In this document: positions 38,208 to 46,277 of the stretch, piece after piece
Position numbering within the stretch: the stretch's first letter is position 1
How the letters are laid out: each line of letters begins with the position of its first letter
Assembly (NCBI RefSeq): GCF_000257905.1
Contig: NZ_AJJL01000078.1
Location: 1-64,000, forward strand
Length of the DNA stretch: 64,000 bases
Source: Streptococcus mitis SK579
GTDB taxonomy: Bacteria > Bacillota > Bacilli > Lactobacillales > Streptococcaceae
Direction: 5' to 3'
Program-made: the position numbers and the translations under genes
The notes under the pieces: model-generated
Database searches by the model: none
Told to the model about the DNA's origin: nothing
The model's input: only the letters and a program-made list of their open reading frames with translations

Positions 38208-38250
38208 TGATTTACCCCATCATTTGTCCCACATTTTAAATCTATCTTTT
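38208..38250 (-). pseudogene. Possible integrase C-terminus relic
   Basis: Minus strand reads TTTAAAATGTGGGACAAATG and ATGGGGTAAA, resembling with small indels the KNGTKVGQ-coding relics at 42100 and 43780. The match is short and the call is tentative. Confidence 0.3.
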
Positions 38251-38431
38251 CTTTTTGAATCAAATTACATCTTTACAAATAGTGTAAAGCCAGTTACTTT
38301 TGCTTTGATTCCATACAATATTTTCATGTAGAGAAGACAAATTTTATCTTCTCTTTTTATTTTCAAAATAATAAAAACTGATTTTCTTTTCATAAATCAG
38401 ACTGAAACTTCCAAATTTTCCATTTTGTTTA

Positions 38432-38460
38432 TTGACATTTCCTCTAAAAAGGTGTATAAT
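38432..38460 (+). promoter_or_regulatory. Strong promoter before the DUF308 gene
   Basis: TTGACA (38432-38437), 17-base gap, TATAAT (38455-38460), both consensus-perfect. Confidence 0.8.
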
Positions 38461-38499
38461 ATTTTTATTATCAAACTATACTATACTATATAGGGGGTA

Positions 38500-38985
38500 T
38501 TGACAGGAGTTGTTTTTGTCCTTTTAGGACTTTTCCTATTTACAAACCCAGTAGCTAATCTTGTTGCTTACAGCTGGTGGATTGCATTTGGTTTACTGGT
38601 TTCTTCTATAGCAGCTATTTTAGGCTATTTCTCTGTACCAAAAGAGCTTCGCTCACCAGCTCATCTTTTCCAAGGGATTGTTAATCTTCTCTTAGCTCTT
38701 TACCTCGTTGCCTATGGCTTTGTGACGCTGCCAGTTGTCATTCCAACTATTTTAGGAATTTGGTTAATTGTAGAAGCCATTATAGTTTTCTTTAAAGGCA
38801 ATCGTCTGGGATTGATTTTCCCTATTATTGGCAACCATATCATGTGGATAGCGTTGCTTGCATTTTTACTAGGTCTAGTGATTTTGTTCAATCCAGTAGC
38901 TACAAGTGTCTTTGTCGTTTATGTCGTTGCCTTTGCATTTTTAATTGTTGGTTTCACCTATATCCTTGATGCCTTTCGTAAATAA
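38500..38985 (+). CDS. DUF308/HdeD-like membrane protein, N-terminus probably lost
   Basis: 161 residues, about six hydrophobic segments, with internal repeat logic (LGLFLFTNPVANLVAYSWW near the start and LGLVILFNPVATSVFVVYV near the end) typical of HdeD-family proteins. The only available start is TTG at 38500, preceded by an in-frame TAG at 38491, and the first membrane hairpin is shorter than usual. A microsatellite-like ACTATACTATACTATATA lies just upstream. Likely 5'-truncated or slipped, though a strong promoter remains. Confidence 0.7.
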   Translation: MTGVVFVLLGLFLFTNPVANLVAYSWWIAFGLLVSSIAAILGYFSVPKELRSPAHLFQGIVNLLLALYLVAYGFVTLPVVIPTILGIWLIVEAIIVFFKGNRLGLIFPIIGNHIMWIALLAFLLGLVILFNPVATSVFVVYVVAFAFLIVGFTYILDAFRK

Positions 38986-39011
38986 TCTAGCTGCCATTTT
39001 GGGCATATTAA

Positions 39012-39045
39012 AATAGCTGGGAAGTTACATTCTCAGCTTTTTCTG
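39012..39045 (+). terminator. Terminator after the DUF308 gene
   Basis: AGCTGGGAA, loop, TTCTCAGCT, TTTT, just before the second tRNA. Confidence 0.65.
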
Positions 39046-39047
39046 TT

Positions 39048-39120
39048 GCCTCCTTAGCTCAGTTGGTAGAGCAGTAGACTCTTAAGCTATGGGGCGCAGG
39101 TTCGAGCCCTGCAGGGGGCA
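39048..39120 (+). tRNA. Variant tRNA-Lys (CTT), imperfect anticodon stem
   Basis: 73 bases, acceptor, D-arm and T-arm all pair (T-arm GCAGG-TTCGAGC-CCTGC) and the anticodon loop is CTCTTAA. In the anticodon stem GTAGA/GCTAT, positions 31 and 39 are A and G, a mismatch next to the loop; the parental copy at 38078 has A-T there. It may work poorly or be a pseudo-tRNA carried in by an integrated element. Confidence 0.8.
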
Positions 39121-39164
39121 CATCTAAATCAACAGAAATAAGCCTTGAAACCAAGGCTTTTTTT
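39104..39164 (+). repeat. tRNA-Lys 3' end plus terminator, copy 2
   Basis: CCCTGCAGGGGGCA, ATCTAAATCAACAG and terminator AAGCCTTG/CCAAGGCTTTTTTT, matching copy 1 with a few changes. Confidence 0.75.
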
Positions 39165-39260
39165 AACGTCTAATAGCTTTTTGTAGAAAAGTATTTAAAA
39201 ATAAAAGAGAAGAGAATCTCTCACTCTCTTCTCAGTATATCTTATTAAATTTAGTTTTTC

Positions 39261-40349
39261 TTAATCTAGCTGATTTTCCTTTGCAACGACAAATTCCTTA
39301 ACCAATCGATAGATAACAGCAAATATCGGTGTAAAGAATATCATCCCAAGTAAGCCAAAGAGATTGCCTCCAATACTAGCAGCCGCAAGCGTGAAAATAG
39401 CTGGCAAACCAATAGACTGACCTACAACTCTAGGATAAATAAGGTTTCCTTCAATCAGCTGTATAACTTGATATAGAAGAAGAGAAAGTAAGGCTTGAGT
39501 AGGACTCACTGTGAAGATAAAAATCGCTCCCACAACACAAGCAATCATAGGCCCTACATAAGGAATGAACGATAGCACTCCTGCAAAGATACCTGTCATT
39601 ACTCCATAGGGTATCCCAAACACGCTGTAACCAACCGCTATCATAACTCCTATGATAACTGCTTCAATCAGCTGACTCATCAAAAATTGGTCATAAGTCT
39701 CTAGTGCTACTTGTCCAATGTAAGTCAACTTTATCACCACCTTCTCTGGAAGAAAAACTTTTAGAAGTCGACTCGTCATCGCTGCCAAATGTTCCTTACT
39801 GGATAAAAATGAAAAGGTGAAGACTATAATCAAAAAGGCATTCATCAAACTTGAAAAAATATTGCCGATATTACTAGTCAGACCTGATAAAAAACCTATC
39901 AAAGCTTGGCTAATAGAACTAGATTGTCCCTGTATGCCTGATACGATAGTTGACAACATGTCTTTGGTTACAAATTCCGAGCTGCCTAGCAATTTCCCAA
40001 GTTGAGTAAGGACTGTTGAAAGGACTGTTCCCAGCTGACTAATAGTCTGGGCTAGGGTTGGCAGCACCAAAACCAAAAGAGCAATCACGATTAAGATAAG
40101 AGCTAGGAAAACAAGTACCATGGCAATCGGACGACGCAACTCTGCCTTTACCTTCAATTTAACTAAGTACTGTTCAATTTTTTTCATAGGAACATTAAGC
40201 ACAAAAGCAATAACAGCACCATAAATCAAGGTTGATATTACATCAAAGAGAGAGATTGCTCCTGATATAAAGCTCGATGCATTCAGAATTACAAGAGCAA
40301 CCAGCCCTATAAAAAGTATTAACGGGGTGTATTTTTTTACTAAGTTCAT
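39261..40349 (-). CDS. AI-2E-family transporter (permease)
   Basis: 362 residues with about eight hydrophobic segments and the family's C-terminal signature region (IPYGVMTGIFAGVLSFIPYVGPMIA about 245-269, then LIEGNLIYPRVVGQSIGLPAI about 290-315). Members include putative exporters of small molecules and Na/H antiporters; the AI-2 link is not established for this one. It follows the fusion-protein gene by 9 bases. Confidence 0.88.
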   Translation of the reverse strand: MNLVKKYTPLILFIGLVALVILNASSFISGAISLFDVISTLIYGAVIAFVLNVPMKKIEQYLVKLKVKAELRRPIAMVLVFLALILIVIALLVLVLPTLAQTISQLGTVLSTVLTQLGKLLGSSEFVTKDMLSTIVSGIQGQSSSISQALIGFLSGLTSNIGNIFSSLMNAFLIIVFTFSFLSSKEHLAAMTSRLLKVFLPEKVVIKLTYIGQVALETYDQFLMSQLIEAVIIGVMIAVGYSVFGIPYGVMTGIFAGVLSFIPYVGPMIACVVGAIFIFTVSPTQALLSLLLYQVIQLIEGNLIYPRVVGQSIGLPAIFTLAAASIGGNLFGLLGMIFFTPIFAVIYRLVKEFVVAKENQLD

Positions 40350-40358
40350 AAATTCTCC

Positions 40359-41648
40359 TTAATAAACATGTTTAGATACGACTATACTATTTGGTTTTTC
40401 AAACTCTCGATTAAGGTAGGCTTGGTAAGTTCCTGGAGCGATAAATCCTTTGGGTGAGAGGATATCGGTGCCAGCCTGACCGACTATGGTATCAGCCAAG
40501 AGCACACAGTTTGTAGATAAGACAAAGTAGGATTTAAACTTAGATTTGATAAATTTATAAAGTTCCCCATCTGTCTCATGTCTGATTTTATAAGCGTAGG
40601 TGTAGTCTTCCTTACCATCACCTGTCATGATTTTATCTGCACTTGGCTCCCATGGAATCGTCAGTTGTTTCAATTCAGCCAACTTTTTCTGAACTGCTTT
40701 TTCCATTTCAGGCGTCAAATCTATCCCATAACCAAAAAGCGTTTTTTGACTCTCACGTTTACATAGGTCAATGTACTTGTCACGATCACAGAAATATAAG
40801 ACACCATCTCCTACCATACCAAATAAGGTCTCAGATGACGGATCATAGTTGCCATAAGAAATAACACGGCCCTGATAGCAGATATCCACATGACCAATAG
40901 CTGAAAACAGGGAGGTCTCAGCTGTATGAACAAAAATTTCTAGCTCTGCTGTCTTACCAGACTTCACTATTCCAAGATGGATATCTTCTTCCTCATCAGC
41001 ATTTTCCAGCATAAATTTGTTAATTTTTGCTAAAGTTCTTGCAGGGATGAGAGCGGCTAGGACAATAGGTAAGCTCATTCTTACACGACGTTTGAGATGG
41101 TTTTTCCCAATTTCCTCCTCAAACAAGAAACCATCACGGATATTGGACACACCATAAAGGAAAAAATAAGCCCCTAATACAAAGAGTTGAAAGACAGAAT
41201 TTCCTGTAGAGGACAAAAGACTAGTCCCACCAAGAAAAACTAGTACGAGTCCATCTAGTAAGAGACGAAAACGAGGTCGAATTTTGTTTTTGCGGTAGAG
41301 AACATAGGTGACAAGGTTAATACTAGCATGAAAAATCTGATAAACTCCAATCACAAGAGCCAGAACATAAATCGGTATATCAGTCGCAAGATTAGAACCT
41401 AGCAAATATCCCAGCACTAACAATTTAACCAGTGCAACTCCCAAGGTATCCGTTGACTGGCTTTTTTTGAAAACTCTTAATAGCAAATCTACGACCGTTG
41501 CTATCCAAGCTAAAAACAGAACCAGGCGAATAACTGTTACTGGCAACCAAGTCCCCGTGACCATCAAGATGAGACCTAGCAGAACAAACAAGAACCCCTG
41601 AGCAAGTAATTTCTTACCTGTCAGACCTAAAGATAGAATTTTCGCCAT
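40359..41648 (-). CDS. HdeD-like membrane domain fused to a permuted NlpC/papain-like domain
   Basis: 429 residues from the ATG at 41648 behind GAAAGG. Residues about 10-165 hold six hydrophobic segments like DUF308/HdeD proteins. Residues about 210-429 are soluble and have His in SAIGHVDICYQG (about 255) followed much later by Cys in LSTNCVLLADTIV (about 385), the His-then-Cys order of circularly permuted papain-like (YiiX/DUF4105-type) enzymes. That enzyme call is inference from two motifs. It shares its membrane type with the DUF308 gene 2 kb away and is probably co-transcribed with the AI-2E gene. Confidence 0.65.
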   Translation of the reverse strand: MAKILSLGLTGKKLLAQGFLFVLLGLILMVTGTWLPVTVIRLVLFLAWIATVVDLLLRVFKKSQSTDTLGVALVKLLVLGYLLGSNLATDIPIYVLALVIGVYQIFHASINLVTYVLYRKNKIRPRFRLLLDGLVLVFLGGTSLLSSTGNSVFQLFVLGAYFFLYGVSNIRDGFLFEEEIGKNHLKRRVRMSLPIVLAALIPARTLAKINKFMLENADEEEDIHLGIVKSGKTAELEIFVHTAETSLFSAIGHVDICYQGRVISYGNYDPSSETLFGMVGDGVLYFCDRDKYIDLCKRESQKTLFGYGIDLTPEMEKAVQKKLAELKQLTIPWEPSADKIMTGDGKEDYTYAYKIRHETDGELYKFIKSKFKSYFVLSTNCVLLADTIVGQAGTDILSPKGFIAPGTYQAYLNREFEKPNSIVVSKHVY

Positions 41649-42059
41649 ATAAAAACCTTTCAACAATAAAAATTAAACACTCCGATTAAACTGACTAGTA
41701 AATAGCCAACACTACAAACAGCCTGTGCCAGCAACATATGGTGACTAGAAATGACTGTAATAATGTCACCATCTTGTCTTATGCACTTCTAAAATTTGTT
41801 ATATTGATTAGAAACCAGAGCTTATAAAAACTAGCTAAACTCGAGAGATAGACACAATTGCGACGAAAAAATGTATAACCAATTCAACTTGTTAAGGTAA
41901 GAAAGCATTATTTCCAATCTATTAATTATTCATCTATTACCTATTATGACACAATATTCCCTATAGTTCAACTTTTTACTTGTTTTTATATTACACGGAC
42001 TAAAAAGTTTTCAACAGTTGATTGCATGTGTTTTAATAAGTTTTAACCTTTCTTGGTTA
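41649..42059. other. Non-coding stretch upstream of the fusion gene
   Basis: About 410 bases without an ORF. It holds a hairpin with 8-base arms ATGGTGAC (41738-41745) and GTCACCAT (41765-41772), possibly in the leader of the fusion gene, and otherwise AT-rich sequence. Confidence 0.45.
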
Positions 42060-42125
42060 GATAAAAAAAGAACCATACAGTTTAGAATCTGTATGGTTTT
42101 TGCCCCACTTTTGTCCCATTTTTAA
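42060..42125 (-). pseudogene. Relic of an integrase C-terminus with its terminator
   Basis: Minus strand codes KNGTKVGQKPYRF and a stop, followed by the terminator ACCATACAG/CTGTATGGT plus TTTTTTT. The KNGTKVGQ ending is typical of streptococcal tyrosine integrases; the rest of the gene is gone. Confidence 0.45.
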
Positions 42126-42202
42126 ATCATGACATTGAAAATACCTAAAATCACTTATATTTCAATATTTTTAATTGCTCTCAATATGAAAGTCCTTTCC
42201 AA

Positions 42203-42259
42203 ATCCCTGTAGGGGGCATCTAAATCAACAGGAAAAAGCCTTGGAATCAAGGCTTTTTT
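42203..42259 (+). repeat. tRNA-Lys 3' end plus terminator, copy 3 (solo)
   Basis: ATCCCTGTAGGGGGCATC, TAAATCAACAGGAAAAAGCC and CTTGGAATCAAGGCTTTTTT without the rest of a tRNA, an att-like scar. Confidence 0.75.
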
Positions 42260-42302
42260 GTGTAGTCTTAGCACTAAAAAACGATAGAAAAAACACCCCT
42301 TC

Positions 42303-42358
42303 TGAACTGCACCCCAAAAGTTAGACAGAAAAAACCTAACTTTTGTGGCGCAGTTCAT
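42303..42358. mobile_element. Joined inverted repeats of an IS3-like element, copy 1
   Basis: TGAACTGCACCCCAAAAGTT and its mirror AACTTTTGTGGCGCAGTTCA meet around GAAAAAACC. The ends resemble IS3-family terminal repeats. No transposase remains. A second copy in inverted orientation is at 44041. Confidence 0.55.
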
Positions 42359-42447
42359 TCGCGTCACATGAAGTTATTTAAGCATCTCCTTTTTTTTACC
42401 ATTTTCTGTTATAATAAATTGTACTTCTAAAATAGAAAGGTCTTAAG

Positions 42448-43593
42448 ATGACAACTCTTATTAAACATAAACGTGTAGAATTTTCAGAACTTTTTTATGA
42501 CTTAGTTTTTGTTTTTGCAATTTCAAAAGTAACTACTTTAATTGACCATCTTCATAACGGTATTTTGACTTGGAATTCTTTCCTTGATTTTCTCATTGCT
42601 ACTTTGTTTCTCATCGATTCCTGGATGATTCAAACCGATTATACCAATCGCTATGGAAAGAACTCTTTATTTAACATAGTAATCATGTTTATCAAAATGG
42701 GAATTTTACTCTTTATAGCCAATATGATTGGACCTGATTGGCAACAATATTTTCATTATCTCTGTTGGGCTATTGGTACATTAACCCTTACCTTATTTTT
42801 TCAATATTTGGTTGAATTTTTTAGAAAATCAACCGATGATGCTAATCGGGAAAGTATCAAAGGTTTTCTATGGATAACAGGTCTAGGAAGTTTAGGAGTC
42901 TATCTAACAGCTCTTCTTCCTATTTACCTTAGAGTCTATATCTTATTTGTTAGTATTCTGCTAACATTTATTATGCCAAGTATCTTGCTTAATAAAGATA
43001 AGCATTACCAGGTAAATCTCCCCCATTTAATCGAGCGCATCTCCCTTCTTGTCATTATTATGTTTGGAGAGATGATTACGGAGCTAGCTAACTTCTTTAC
43101 AATCGAGAATTTCTCGATTTATTCGGTTCTTTATTTCATTATTATGATTTCTCTGTTCTTGTTTTATTTTGGTCAATTCGACCATGCTATTGATGAAAAA
43201 TCTAATCAAAAGGGGCTATTTCTAATTTACAGTCACTATCCTATTTTCATTGGGCTTATGATGATGACTGTATCGATGAGTTTTCTTCTGAATCCTGAAG
43301 CTAATCGTCTCTTTGCAACCAGCTTCTCTTATATCGGATTTGGCCTCTTTCAAGCTGCTGTCCTAGTAAATGGGCCCCATAACAAACACTATCTTCGCTA
43401 TTCGAAAAGTTACTACTGTGTCCAAGCGACACTCTATCTGGCTGCCTTGATTCTCTCTTTAATCTTTGCTTCTAATCCTATAATAGTAGTGAGTATAACA
43501 ACCATTTTAGCTCTAGCTATAACCATTCATTTTATTTATTTTTATATGACACAGAATAAAAAATATTCCAAATCTAACTGGGGATTATTTTAA
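42448..43593 (+). CDS. ltrA: Low temperature requirement A (LtrA) family membrane protein
   Basis: 381 residues, about ten hydrophobic segments, with the LtrA opening RVEFSELFYDLVFVFAISKVTTLI (about 9-32) and a central GEMITELANFF motif near 210. LtrA proteins are multi-pass membrane proteins first linked to growth of Listeria in the cold; function unknown. AAAGGTCTTAAG precedes the ATG. It sits alone between att-like copies 3 and 4 and between the two IS-end relics, suggesting it was carried in. Confidence 0.88.
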   Translation: MTTLIKHKRVEFSELFYDLVFVFAISKVTTLIDHLHNGILTWNSFLDFLIATLFLIDSWMIQTDYTNRYGKNSLFNIVIMFIKMGILLFIANMIGPDWQQYFHYLCWAIGTLTLTLFFQYLVEFFRKSTDDANRESIKGFLWITGLGSLGVYLTALLPIYLRVYILFVSILLTFIMPSILLNKDKHYQVNLPHLIERISLLVIIMFGEMITELANFFTIENFSIYSVLYFIIMISLFLFYFGQFDHAIDEKSNQKGLFLIYSHYPIFIGLMMMTVSMSFLLNPEANRLFATSFSYIGFGLFQAAVLVNGPHNKHYLRYSKSYYCVQATLYLAALILSLIFASNPIIVVSITTILALAITIHFIYFYMTQNKKYSKSNWGLF

Positions 43594-43608
43594 TGAGTTT
43601 ATAACATT

Positions 43609-43640
43609 AAAAAGCTTTGGGAACCAAGGCTTTTTTTTTC
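43609..43640 (+). terminator. Terminator after ltrA
   Basis: AAAAAGCTTTGG, loop GAA, CCAAGGCTTTTTTTTT, similar in sequence to the tRNA-Lys terminator. Confidence 0.75.
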
Positions 43641-43740
43641 ATTAATTTGTTTTTCTATTTTATCCTCCAATTTGATCTCGCACTGACATTTGTTTATAAC
43701 AAAACTATATATCTAGAATAGCATAAACATTAGGTATTAT

Positions 43741-43800
43741 AGATTTTCAAACCAAATACGAGTCATTCGTTTTTGCCCCACTTTTGCCACGTTTTTAAAG
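43741..43800 (-). pseudogene. Second integrase C-terminus relic
   Basis: Minus strand codes KNVAKVGQKRMTRIWFENL then a stop, aligned with the KNGTKVGQ relic at 42060. About 150 bases from here to the att-like copy 4 match the corresponding stretch before copy 3. Confidence 0.4.
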
Positions 43801-43888
43801 CCTGACATTGAAAACACCTAGAAGTATTTCCCTAAAATCAGCTATATTTCAACACTTTTGTTTATTTTCAATATGAAAAGTTCTTACA

Positions 43889-43948
43889 AATCCATGTAGG
43901 GGGCATCTACATACAACAGGAAAAGCCTTGGAATCAAGGTTTTTTTCG
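43889..43948 (+). repeat. tRNA-Lys 3' end plus terminator, copy 4 (solo)
   Basis: ATCCATGTAGGGGGCATC, TACATACAACAGGAAAAGCC and a decayed terminator TTGGAATCAAGGTTTTTTT. Right-most scar of the locus. Confidence 0.7.
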
Positions 43949-44040
43949 TATCTTCTACAAAAAAAGCAAGAGTTTTAGAGGACTATGACTCTAGATGTAC
44001 ATTTTACTTAAATGACTGAAGGTCTTTTCTTAATAAAAAC

Positions 44041-44087
44041 ACCCCAAAAATTAGATTTTTTCTGTCTAACTTTTGAGGTACAGTTCA
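44041..44087. mobile_element. Joined inverted repeats of an IS3-like element, copy 2
   Basis: On the minus strand TGAACTGTACCTCAAAAGTT is followed by AGACAGAAAAAATCTAATTT, matching copy 1 in inverted orientation; the far end is eroded. Confidence 0.5.
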
Positions 44088-44119
44088 AAACGCGAAATAG
44101 CATTTTTTATTTTAGGTTA

Positions 44120-45588
44120 CTAATCTAATCGAATAAACATCATGGCATTTAACAAAGATATGAGTGAGACCGTGTTTATATTATTTGAATAGATCAGTCT
44201 CTTATTTTCAATCGGAGGAATAATAAAATTAGAAATGATGATATCATAAGGCGATTCTTCTAAAGATTCCTTTGATAATTCTAATTCAGTCCAAACTTCA
44301 AGTTCAAAATTGTTGCTGCAATAATAAGAAAGTGTCTCTGCAACGGATTTTGCATGATACTGATCAAAATTACTCATAACCAGAACCTTCAGCTTTGGCT
44401 GATTTTGTAGTAGATTAAGCACCAAATGTTTGGTATGAGTGATGAAGGTATAAGATAGATGATTTACCATCATTGAACTAGAACAAACTTCAAGAGTCTC
44501 TAAATAATGAGAAAGCTCTTTTTTTACATCTGAAACAAATTTAGGGAAAATATTTTGAAAATTCCTGATTGTATTCCCTTTTTGATCAAATAAAATAAAC
44601 TCAGTGGACAACTCCTGACGATACAGATGTGCAGTATTATGCAGATGCCAAATCAGATTATCCTTATTCTCAATCTCAATCTGATACTTGACTGAAATCT
44701 GATCAATAAAATCACTCAATAGATGGTAAGATTTTTCAACATAGCTATCCTTTTTTACGCATTTCAAAAAGAGACTTTCATCTATGAAAAACATTTTTTG
44801 AAAGTAAGACACAAATAATTGGCAAACAACTTCTTCATCTAAAGAGATATTGTATTCTAATTCAAAATTCTTAGCAACACCTTCTATTCCTTCTACCTGC
44901 ATTAAAAAATCCAAACTTTGATCGTTAAAAGAGTCTTTCTCTACTTCCATGAAATGACCAAACTTTATTCTATATAGGTTCGTAACCAGGAGCAGCTTTA
45001 GCATTCTATGCGTTGACAAATTCATTGGAAAGCTTGTTTCCTTATAAACCAATTCTAACAATTGAGATAGGGGCTCTGATGAAAAATTTTCAAATGGCCA
45101 TTCTAGAAAATAATATTTTTCTGAAAAATATTGTGCAAAAAAGTAACAAATGTCTCTCTCATTTCCAATGATTTGAACAGGGGTCAGACTGATTTCAAAT
45201 TGAAATTGCTTTTTAATCACTTTATTGATTTGGCTAATAATACGATAGAGCGAAGATGAACTGATATAAAATTCTTTACAAATACTTTCAGCTTGACAAC
45301 ATTCATTAAAGAAGATAAATTCTAAAATCGAAAAATGAGTTGAATGCTTAAAGAAATGATGGTAAACCATTTCAATATTACTATCATCGGTATTAATAAT
45401 GCGTATACCATTAGTCGAAGAATGAAAAATCAAGTCAGGAAAAGCAGATTTAACATGTGATAGATCATCTTTGACTGCACGTTCTGTACAATTTAATAAC
45501 TCTGCTAGTTCAGAACGATGAAACCAACGTTTATGTTCAAATAATAATTCTAATTGCCTATGACTTTTTTAGATAATAAATCTCTCAT
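44120..45588 (-). pseudogene. Mga-family transcriptional regulator with N-terminal frameshift
   Basis: The first frame begins MRDLLSKK at 45588 and stops after 12 codons. One extra A in the A6 tract at 45565-45570 would join it to an open frame of about 480 further residues down to 44120. The joined protein has an HTH (ELAELLNCTERAVKDDLSHV), a second Mga-type HTH (AESICKEFYISSSSLYRIISQINK), PRD-like helices and a PTS EIIB-like end. Mga proteins activate virulence or stress genes. The adjacent stress operon is the usual neighbour of the pneumococcal Mga homologue. Could be decay, phase variation in the A tract or a sequencing error; an N-truncated product from 45433 lacks the first HTH. Confidence 0.7.
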
Positions 45589-45803
45589 GAATGTCTTTCT
45601 CTCTTTATAAATTATCGGATTAAACCTCTTGCAATTATACCACAAAGAATAGGTATAGCATGATATAACGACTTTCCCTAAAATCTTTTATTTCGTATAA
45701 TAACACTACAGAGACAATATATAAACAATTTTCTTATTTTACCGTCTATTGAGGGCGTGAATACAGAATCAAATTCAAGTCGAAAGATTATATTTTTAAT
45801 TTT

Positions 45804-45940
45804 AAAAATTATATAATAGCAACAATCAAAGAATTTGATTTTTTTTTATTAAAATTATATAATAATCAAAATAATTGATTTTTTTATATTAAAATTATAC
45901 AATAGCAATAATCAAAGGAATTGATTTATTTTTTGATATT
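45804..45940. repeat. AT-rich tandem repeats in the regulator-stress operon intergenic region
   Basis: Three imperfect units start AAAATTATATAATA or AAAATTATACAATA at about 45805, 45851 and 45891, each followed by an AATCAAA...TTGATTT inverted pair. AT content is above 85 percent with phased A tracts, hence probably bent. Mga-type regulators are known to prefer AT-rich curved DNA. Confidence 0.65.
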
Positions 45941-45966
45941 AAAATAAAAAAGGAGGGTAAGCAATA

Positions 45967-46200
45967 TTGTGGTCAATCATTGCTGGAGGTCTTATTGGAC
46001 TTGTAGCAGGTAGAATCACTAAAAAAGGTAGTTCTATGGGAATCGTCGCAAATGTATTCGCTGGTTTAGTCGGGTCATCTGTAGGACAATCCCTTTTAGG
46101 TAGTTGAGGCCCATCCATCGCTGGAATGGCCTTGATCCCATCTATTGCAGGAGCAGCAATTGTTGTTACTGTAGTATCATTCTTTACAGGTAAAAAATAA
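45967..46200 (+). pseudogene. GlsB/YeaQ/YmgE-type membrane protein with an internal stop
   Basis: TTG at 45967 behind AGGAGGG opens a 77-codon frame (LWSIIAGGLIGLVAGRITKK, then GIVANVFAGLVGSSVGQSLLGS) interrupted by TGA at 46105-46107, where the family has Trp (GSWGPS). The remaining GPSIAGMALIPSIAGAAIVV and end are intact, so this is a fresh nonsense change. It is the first gene of the stress operon. Readthrough at TGA is possible but unproven. Confidence 0.75.
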
Positions 46201-46277
46201 TTACTTGTAGTAATAAACTATTTTTAAATAGATTAGACGGGTAAAAATAGTTTAATGTTAAATCGAAAGGATTGTAT

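Noticed and set aside
42155-42367. 70-codon minus-strand ORF across the att-like scar and IS-end relic
   Set aside because: It spans unrelated repeat fragments and has no ribosome binding site.
45804-45940. CRISPR-like array
   Set aside because: The units are imperfect, AT-rich and directly abutting, with no spacers and no cas genes in the window.
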